In this document: piece after piece, positions 58,001 through 64,000 of the stretch
Numbering within the stretch: the stretch's first letter is position 1
Layout of the letters: every line of letters begins with the position of its first letter
DNA from: Anas platyrhynchos
Taxonomy: Eukaryota; Chordata; Aves; Anseriformes; Anatidae
Length of the DNA stretch: 64,000 nt
Assembly: GCF_047663525.1 (NCBI RefSeq)
Contig: NC_092590.1
Span: 7,584,001 to 7,648,000 of the forward strand
Direction: 5' to 3'
Notes under the pieces: generated by a model
The model's database searches: none
The model's input: the letters and a program-made list of their open reading frames with translations, nothing else
Told to the model about the DNA's origin: nothing
Translations under genes and position numbers: made by a program

Positions 58001-61000
58001 TTAGTGCAGCATAATGTTATAACCCATTAAGTGTTTTTAGGGTAATTCCTATGATCAACTTAAATTGCATTTACAGGTTTTATTCCCTCTCTACAAATCC
58101 CTCAACTCTCGCAACTCTTATGGTATATGGCTCATGTGGCATAAGACTACTTGCATTTATGTGTAACTGAAAAAGTTCCTCCCTCAATGACAAGTGCTTT
58201 GTTACAGACAGATTATAGTACATGCAATTTAATAACCGTTAAAAGGAAATTTTCAAAATGGAAATCCATTACTTCCAGAAAAAAAAAAACAACAAACTTG
58301 ATATGAACTCTTGGCATATTTCAATTTGTCTAGCATGAAAAAATGAACCTTTGAAACCTTAATGTGCAATCTTGATTAGAGATTTTCCACAGATCAAAAA
58401 TATGAAAGCTTTTTACCGGAACACAGACTATTCCCAGGTTACTTAGGATGCTGATTCATTATACAGCTAAGGTTGAGTTGGCTGCTTTCAACAATTCAGC
58501 ATTATTTTATTTTTTAAAAACAGGAACGTGCAAAACTGGTCACTTACTGAACCACAATCCATAAGAAAAGCTCCTTCTCTTGTCAACTTCTCTGCAGATA
58601 GCTTCTGAAGAGGAGGCTGAGGAACAACTCTGTCATTTACATGTATTGTACTCTGTAAAGAAAACAACAATCAGTAATACTGTAATAATAATAAATTGTA
58701 ATTTGGTATTTTTGTCTTAAGCAGGTGTGATAAAATAGGAAGAAAAACACTGGTAATCTCTACAAATGGTTTGAGAATTCTCATATAATAAAGTGCCATG
58801 TTAAATCTAAAACGTTCACTTAGATCAACCAATTTGTTTAAAAACACTTTCAAACTTATATATGGGAATGGCTACACAGCACTGAAATTGATCTGATCAA
58901 ACAATTTGGTTAGAGCAATGCTGAAGAAAACAAAACAAAACACCACCAAGAAATTCGCAGCATAATTTCAGATTAAAGCAGGCTGTGACAAGACTGCCCC
59001 CCCTCTTGGATAACAGAAATAAACTAAATGACTATTAAGTCTTACTTCTTGTATCTAGTCTTACTTCTTACTATTAGAAATAAATGCATCCATTTCATAG
59101 GCATTTCATAGTTGCATTTCATGCAACTTTATCTGGTTTCAATATACAATACCTAGTATTCTCTACCAAATTTTATCCATTTCCCACTGAGAGTTCTAAC
59201 ACACAAAAACACTGGATAGCCATCTAAGGCATACAACCTTCTCTGCTTTCTTTATTAATTGAAAAACATGAAATTATTGTGATCACTGAAAGAAGGTGAA
59301 AAAAACAGATCTCTTCATAACATACTATCGTACCTGCATATAAATATATATGTCTGTGTGTATACACACACACACACATCATGTATGTAATAACTTAGGG
59401 AAAAAGCCCGGTTTACATTACAGTAACAAGTTTTAAATTAATTACTGCAGCACATTAAGCGACACTATTAAAACTAGAAAATATTACAAAACAGGCTTCA
59501 TACATTACCTCCTCAGTTAGCTTGTCTATTCTGTACAAGTTGGGATGTATCATTTTCATCAAGTGAATGAGAGGCTGACTCTTAATCTGGCACATCGCAT
59601 ACACACGATCATCCAAACGTGTACTAGTGCCTGTTCTAAAGGCTTTCTGTTAAAGAAAAAAATATATATTGTTAATCATGAAACCTATATTTTACGTCAC
59701 ACCTGAACAGTGTATTTCTTATTTCGGAGGCTTGTCAGTTAAAGATAACAAAGCTTCTGTAAAGACATGCATCTTACCTAGATACATCAGAAAATCCCAA
59801 TTTATTATAAAAACGTGCGCTATGCTAGAAAAATTCCTAATTAAATACAAATTGAATACCTTACAAAACTTTATCCATTCTCCCTTCTTACTGATGAAAA
59901 AGAAGAAAGATTTACAAAAATCCCCCACTTTGTGTAAAACGTTAATGTGGTGGGACCAGCACTACACGTTTTCATGCTTTATGAGTGGTACTGGCCTTTG
60001 AAATTCACTGACACAATGACACAGGAAGACGAGAGCCCAGCAGGGTTCAAAAACGATACTCAGGTGGATAGTAAGATGGAATCTGATTTTATATTAGCAA
60101 AGATGAAATGGTAAGGAAAAGCTCTGGGATGAAAATATATTTCCGTATCTTATAGCAGAAACCAGGCTCTCATAGAATAAAGATTTATTTCATAACTCTC
60201 CATCCTATTGAATCTTTCAGCTCTCCCCTAGAAGGAGCCAATAAGACCATTCTCTCGGTAACAACACAATGGAGAAAGCACCATCTTCTGATTGAATGGA
60301 GAATATTCCTACAACTAATGTGCAAATTCACCTCTCCAACCAAAGTTGTGTATGCAAGCCCTCTTTTTCCAGTTTTAGTTTCTTATTATTGTTAATGAAG
60401 GTAAAACCTCTATACATTACTTATTTTCTCAGCAACTCTTACTCTAAGCTATCTTTTACCCAGATTCTCCTGATACTAAACATGGTTGTTTTTTCCCCCC
60501 TATTACTTGCTTTACTTACATGACTGCTAAGAAGTCCTAATCAGTATATTAGGCACTGAAATCATCACAAAGCCAAATGAAAATAAATGATCAGGATCGT
60601 ATTTCTTACAGAATTTACATAAATCTTTGTTTATAATAAGAAAAAATGAACACTCAACTGTCAAGTACTAAATATCTTGAAGCTATGAGATTTATTGAAG
60701 ATAAAGCCCTGCAGTAAACTCTCATTATACTTAAGTATGACTTTTGTTAACACAAAAGATATTAAAAAAAATCAAAAAGCAGATTCCAAGTTATTAGAAA
60801 AGGGGAGACTTTAAGAGCCCGTAGGAAACAGGCTAACTACTTTTATATGAACTTTAAACTATTCACTTTAGCTTCTTTAATATGTTTCATTTCATTTCCA
60901 TGGAATTTAAGTTTTCCTTCTTAATACCTGAAAACACAAACACGTGCACTGAAAACTGTATGATTTTTCTTCACAAAATAAAATTAAGTACTAATAAGAG

Positions 61001-63754
61001 CCTTACAACAACCCCCCCCCGGCAACTTTAATTAGTTGCCAAAAGAATTTAAGAATTGCTGCTACAATATACATTATGATTTTCACTTAACATCAAGTAA
61101 CAAAATATATTTTAAAAAGTCAAGCAAAAACAAAAAAAAATATTCAGGCACTCATCAGTTAAAATAAGCTTGGTCATTTTTTGTTTCCGTCCTGGAAGTT
61201 CAAGAAGGAAAACTCTATTTCGATAATTATAGGAAAAGACATTGCTCAATTCCTCCAATGGAACAATGAATCAAACATCACTACTACTAGCTTATACATA
61301 CCTGTTTGAGAAGAGCCAAAACATACAATGGAAACAGCTTGAGGGAATTTGGTGCTATCAGCATGGACTGCTGCAGATTTGAGGCAGTTGACATGTACGC
61401 TGACAAAGAGTCTACCACAGCATTAACTAAGGCATCTCTTGCATCTGCAAGACTAGATGAAACTGAGCGATCCACCGCTGTTGGATTAGAAGAATAGAAA
61501 AGGTTAGTAGAGTTGACCTCATTCATTCCATTTTCCATACAGAAGCTTCCTTTTACAATGCTTAAAAAAATAAAAGTAGACGTTTTATCACTTGATTTAA
61601 GCTGTAGTATGAACCCAAGACTACGTACACATCATGTTTTAAGTATTATGCAAGTAGGTTAGCTATTGATTAAACTATTCGCTATTGTACATCCAAGATG
61701 ATTTGCAACAATTCTTGTGACAAAAAAACAAAAATAATGTTCTCTCATCATTTCCACAGCATAACAGTTTGTGCAACTTCAGTTCCATCTTTCTCTGCTA
61801 AGAAAAAGCTGCAAACCTTTTGGTTGGAGGAAGCCACCTGCTGGACTGAATGCGCATTTGAGACAAGATCCAGAAGTACTGTTCATTTCTTGTAATTCAT
61901 TTGACTACTAATATACAACAAGGCGCACACTAAAATCCTGCATGGAGCCATAACATTCACAAGCAGAGATCAATCTATGAAACCTCCGCTTGTGGCCCAT
62001 GCGTAGGGAGTAAGCAAGAATCCTCAATCTAGCAACGGCAGGTTGAAAGCACTGAGAACTAACACAGAAAGCGGAGATGTCAGCAGTACTCCCCATCTCC
62101 TTTTTTATTTTTAAAGCACACAAAAACTAACAAGAAAATGAATAGCCAGGCTTCATTTGCTACTTTAAAAGAGAACATGTGAAAAGACATTTGAAACTCA
62201 CCCATGTTTGCTAAGAGGCATACAACTGCTTGTACATCTGCTCCTGCATATACATCAGCCAACGAATTTACTACAGGCAAGCAAAGTGTGTGCACTCGAA
62301 TTCGGCGTTCACCTAATAAAAATACATAGAAATCATCACACAGTACTGCTTGGTAGGAAGAAGTATCCAAATGCAGTCATTACAGTGCATCTTCTCTTGT
62401 CCAAGATGCACTCTTGGTGAAAACACACCAGTCATGCGTTTGCTGTAACACCATTTCTCAGTCCTGTCTCAAATTCTGAAAAGCTCTCAAGTATTCAACT
62501 GAATAACGAACACAGGTTCATAACATGAACTACTTTATAATGTCCACACAAAGCTTTTTTGACCGTACAGATGAAGTACAGTCTAAAATTTGTGGCATCT
62601 TCCACAACAGAAAGTAGCTGCTATTCTTTATGCCCACCTGGTAGTATCCACCACTTTCATAGCTCTGTGATTCTGGATAAGTTAAGTGCCAAATATGTTA
62701 CTGCTTATAACAATGATATGCCTTTTAAGTCAAGTTGTTGAACAAGATTATGTAAAATTGAGATAAATACAATTTTTCCATCAAAATAGAGCTTATGAAG
62801 TTTTATATTATGTGACTAATGGCTAACCAGGTTCCCTAACTTTGACAAGATTCCCCTAAGTTATGAAGTTCAACAGAAGGCTGCGCAAATAGCTATACAA
62901 ACATTTCCTTAAAAACAAACCAAACAAAAATAGTGTTCAATTCATTTGAATGCATTTACCTTTGCTGGAAGTATACAAAAGAGCTGTTTGAAAACAAACC
63001 AAGGATGTGTCAGCAAGACTTTCCTCAATGGACATTTGTACTGCAAATCCAGCATCAGGATTGACATTGGCAAGGGATAATAAATCAGTAGATCGTACAA
63101 AAAAGTTCCCATGAAAAGTGTGGATAGAAAGACCTAGAAGCAGATGAAAAAATTCAGACAATGAGGTTGTAACAGCATGAAAAACTTCCTTCAGTAATTA
63201 AAGCCCACAGTCCTTATGTTTTAAAAATACAGTAAAAAAATATTTATCCCAAATATTAAGCAGAATCAATTATAGGAACCACCACACCTTTCAGAGTGAT
63301 CCCATACATTTCATACTCAATTTTGAACGCTCCAAACTGAACAACACTCTTACACTACACACTTAAACTTGGTTGAAATGAATTCTTAACTAAGAACTGA
63401 AACAAAAAAAACCACACAACTAATATCCAAATAGCAAAGGCTACCAGCACATCCTGATGTAAAGGTGACAAAAATCTGATTCTTCAGTGACAGAAACAGA
63501 CTGAAATGTAATCTTGTTGAAGACTAAGCACATTCAAAATGACAGTTAACATGTTTACATCTGTTTTTCCATTTGTAAGAGTGTTTACAATATACCTTTT
63601 GTGCATCTTATGCGCATAACTGCCTCAAAACCAATCTTCCTCGTAAGATATCTTTTAAGGTCTTTTTGCAACTTCTCAGCCTGAGCAGGATTATGGATAT
63701 GATGAAAAGATGGATAATAATAGATGCACCCAGCAGAGTATTTGGACATGCAAG
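54901..63754 (-). CDS. SEC24B: SEC24B, COPII coat cargo-adaptor subunit (C-terminal part, nine exons)
   Basis: Exons in transcript order are 63596-63754, 62960-63133, 62202-62312, 61302-61477, 59509-59646, 58548-58652, 57394-57486, 55638-55741 and 54901-55015. They give about 390 C-terminal residues; human SEC24B has about 1,270, so some two thirds lies beyond the right edge. SEC24 pairs with SEC23 in the inner COPII coat at ER exit sites and binds cargo sorting signals. The visible part runs from the end of the trunk (MSKYSAGCIYYYPSFHH) through the beta-sandwich (HTFHGNFFVRSTDLLSLAN), the helical domain (ADVYAGADVQAVVCLLANM, ARDALVNAVVDSLSAY) and the gelsolin-like domain (GAFLMDCGSAFYIWIGKNCD) to LHIQQQICK. 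SEC24B rather than SEC24A is supported by near-identity to remembered mammalian SEC24B and by synteny with MCUB. All phases agree and there are no breaks. Confidence 0.96.
55638..55741 (-). CDS. SEC24B: SEC24B penultimate exon
   Basis: Acceptor caactag, donor ataaa|gtaagt. Encodes TQLPEVVALSSERTRSFIAW and LRDNRPLSPVLQVI. Ends in phase 2. Confidence 0.95.
57394..57486 (-). CDS. SEC24B: SEC24B exon (gelsolin-like domain, second part)
   Basis: Acceptor cttgcag, donor aaatg|gtaggc. Encodes AFYIWIGKNCDNNFIKDVLG and YPNYASVPQKM. Confidence 0.96.
58548..58652 (-). CDS. SEC24B: SEC24B exon (gelsolin-like domain, first part)
   Basis: Acceptor ctttacag, donor ttca|gtaagt. Encodes STIHVNDRVVPQPPLQKLSA and EKLTREGAFLMDCGS. 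The first three residues differ from the mammalian form. Confidence 0.95.
59358..59378. repeat. Short (AC)n microsatellite with TG/AC inversion
   Basis: tgtgtgtatacacacacacac, a short TG run joined to an AC run, in a SEC24B intron. The central part is self-complementary. Confidence 0.85.
59509..59646 (-). CDS. SEC24B: SEC24B exon (end of helical domain)
   Basis: Acceptor ctttaacag, donor gag|gtaatg. 46 codons including KAFRTGTSTRLDDRVYAMCQ and HLMKMIHPNLYRIDKLTEE. Confidence 0.97.
61302..61477 (-). CDS. SEC24B: SEC24B exon (helical domain)
   Basis: Acceptor tccaacag, donor aaacag|gtatgt. Encodes AVDRSVSSSLADARDALVNA to LKLFPLYVLALLKQ. Confidence 0.97.
62202..62312 (-). CDS. SEC24B: SEC24B exon (beta-sandwich to helical domain)
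   Basis: Acceptor tttattag, donor catgg|gtgagt. Encodes GERRIRVHTLCLPVVNSLAD and VYAGADVQAVVCLLANM. Confidence 0.97.
62960..63133 (-). CDS. SEC24B: SEC24B exon (beta-sandwich)
   Basis: Acceptor cttctag, donor caaag|gtaaat. Encodes GLSIHTFHGNFFVRSTDLLS and MSIEESLADTSLVCFQTALL. Confidence 0.97.
63596..63754 (-). CDS. SEC24B: SEC24B exon (trunk end, start of beta-sandwich)
   Basis: First SEC24B exon inside the window. Acceptor cttcacag, donor aaaag|gtatat. Encodes CMSKYSAGCIYYYPSF and RYLTRKIGFEAVMRIRCTK. It begins in the middle of a codon, so at least one exon precedes it outside the window. Confidence 0.96.
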
Positions 63755-64000
63755 CTGTGAAGGAAAAAAAGATGTTGTTAGAAGGTAAACCATGAGGTCA
63801 GGACATAAAGATTGTGTACAATGTTCTTCAAGTCACATCTATATTGACCTTTTTCCTGATATGAACTGCATCTGTAAGACGACAAGAGCTGGCCTTGACT
63901 CAGGCCACTGAAGACATTAAGAAGTCACTTCAAGACACAGTTACCTTAATATAAACTTACTTCAATAACCTATCTTAGCTGCCAAGGGTAGCACAGAGTG

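Noticed and set aside
1-64000. CRISPR arrays, operons, bacterial mobile elements, tRNA or rRNA genes
   Set aside because: None seen. The window is vertebrate nuclear DNA, and no cloverleaf or rRNA-like sequence was noticed, although tRNA detection by eye is not exhaustive.

Overview
This is vertebrate nuclear DNA, almost certainly from a bird. It has intron-split genes with GT-AG junctions, CpG-rich first exons, CR1 (chicken repeat 1) retroposon copies with the typical (ATTCTATG)n tail, and a solo LTR of a type familiar from avian ERVL-like elements. The species cannot be fixed from the sequence alone. The gene order PLA2G12A - CASP6 - MCUB - SEC24B is that of human 4q25, so this is a conserved microsynteny block.

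Layout. 1-2140: AT-rich DNA upstream of PLA2G12A with no coding exon seen; it may hold the 3' end of the gene to the left (CFI by synteny). 2377-5572 (+): PLA2G12A, four coding exons, 187 aa, secreted group XII phospholipase A2; a solo LTR sits in its second intron. 5573-9154: its 3' UTR with several poly(A) signals, then intergenic DNA. 9155-16835 (+): CASP6, eight coding exons, 295 aa, complete executioner caspase with intact catalytic dyad and processing sites. 18660-45723 (-): MCUB, eight coding exons, 331 aa, the dominant-negative paralogue of the mitochondrial calcium uniporter pore; its first intron alone is 19.5 kb and contains only simple repeats. 45724-54330: MCUB promoter and intergenic DNA with a 5'-truncated CR1 whose reverse-transcriptase C-terminal reading frame is still open. 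54901-63754 (-): the last nine coding exons of SEC24B, a COPII coat cargo adaptor; the remaining 5' exons lie beyond the right edge.

The four genes do not form a pathway. PLA2G12A and CASP6 run left to right, MCUB and SEC24B right to left. CASP6 and MCUB are convergent, with predicted 3' ends about 400 bp apart. I found no previously undescribed biological system. The more interesting points are: MCU-like residues in the second membrane segment of avian MCUB, a tandem NAGNAG acceptor and a long GGA-repeat leader in MCUB, an overlapping upstream ORF and a 20-bp minisatellite at PLA2G12A, a near-perfect 35-bp palindrome in an MCUB intron, and a very short CASP6 first coding exon. Exon boundaries were set by hand from splice consensus, reading phase and remembered family sequence, without alignment or transcript data. 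UTR limits and transcription starts are guesses.
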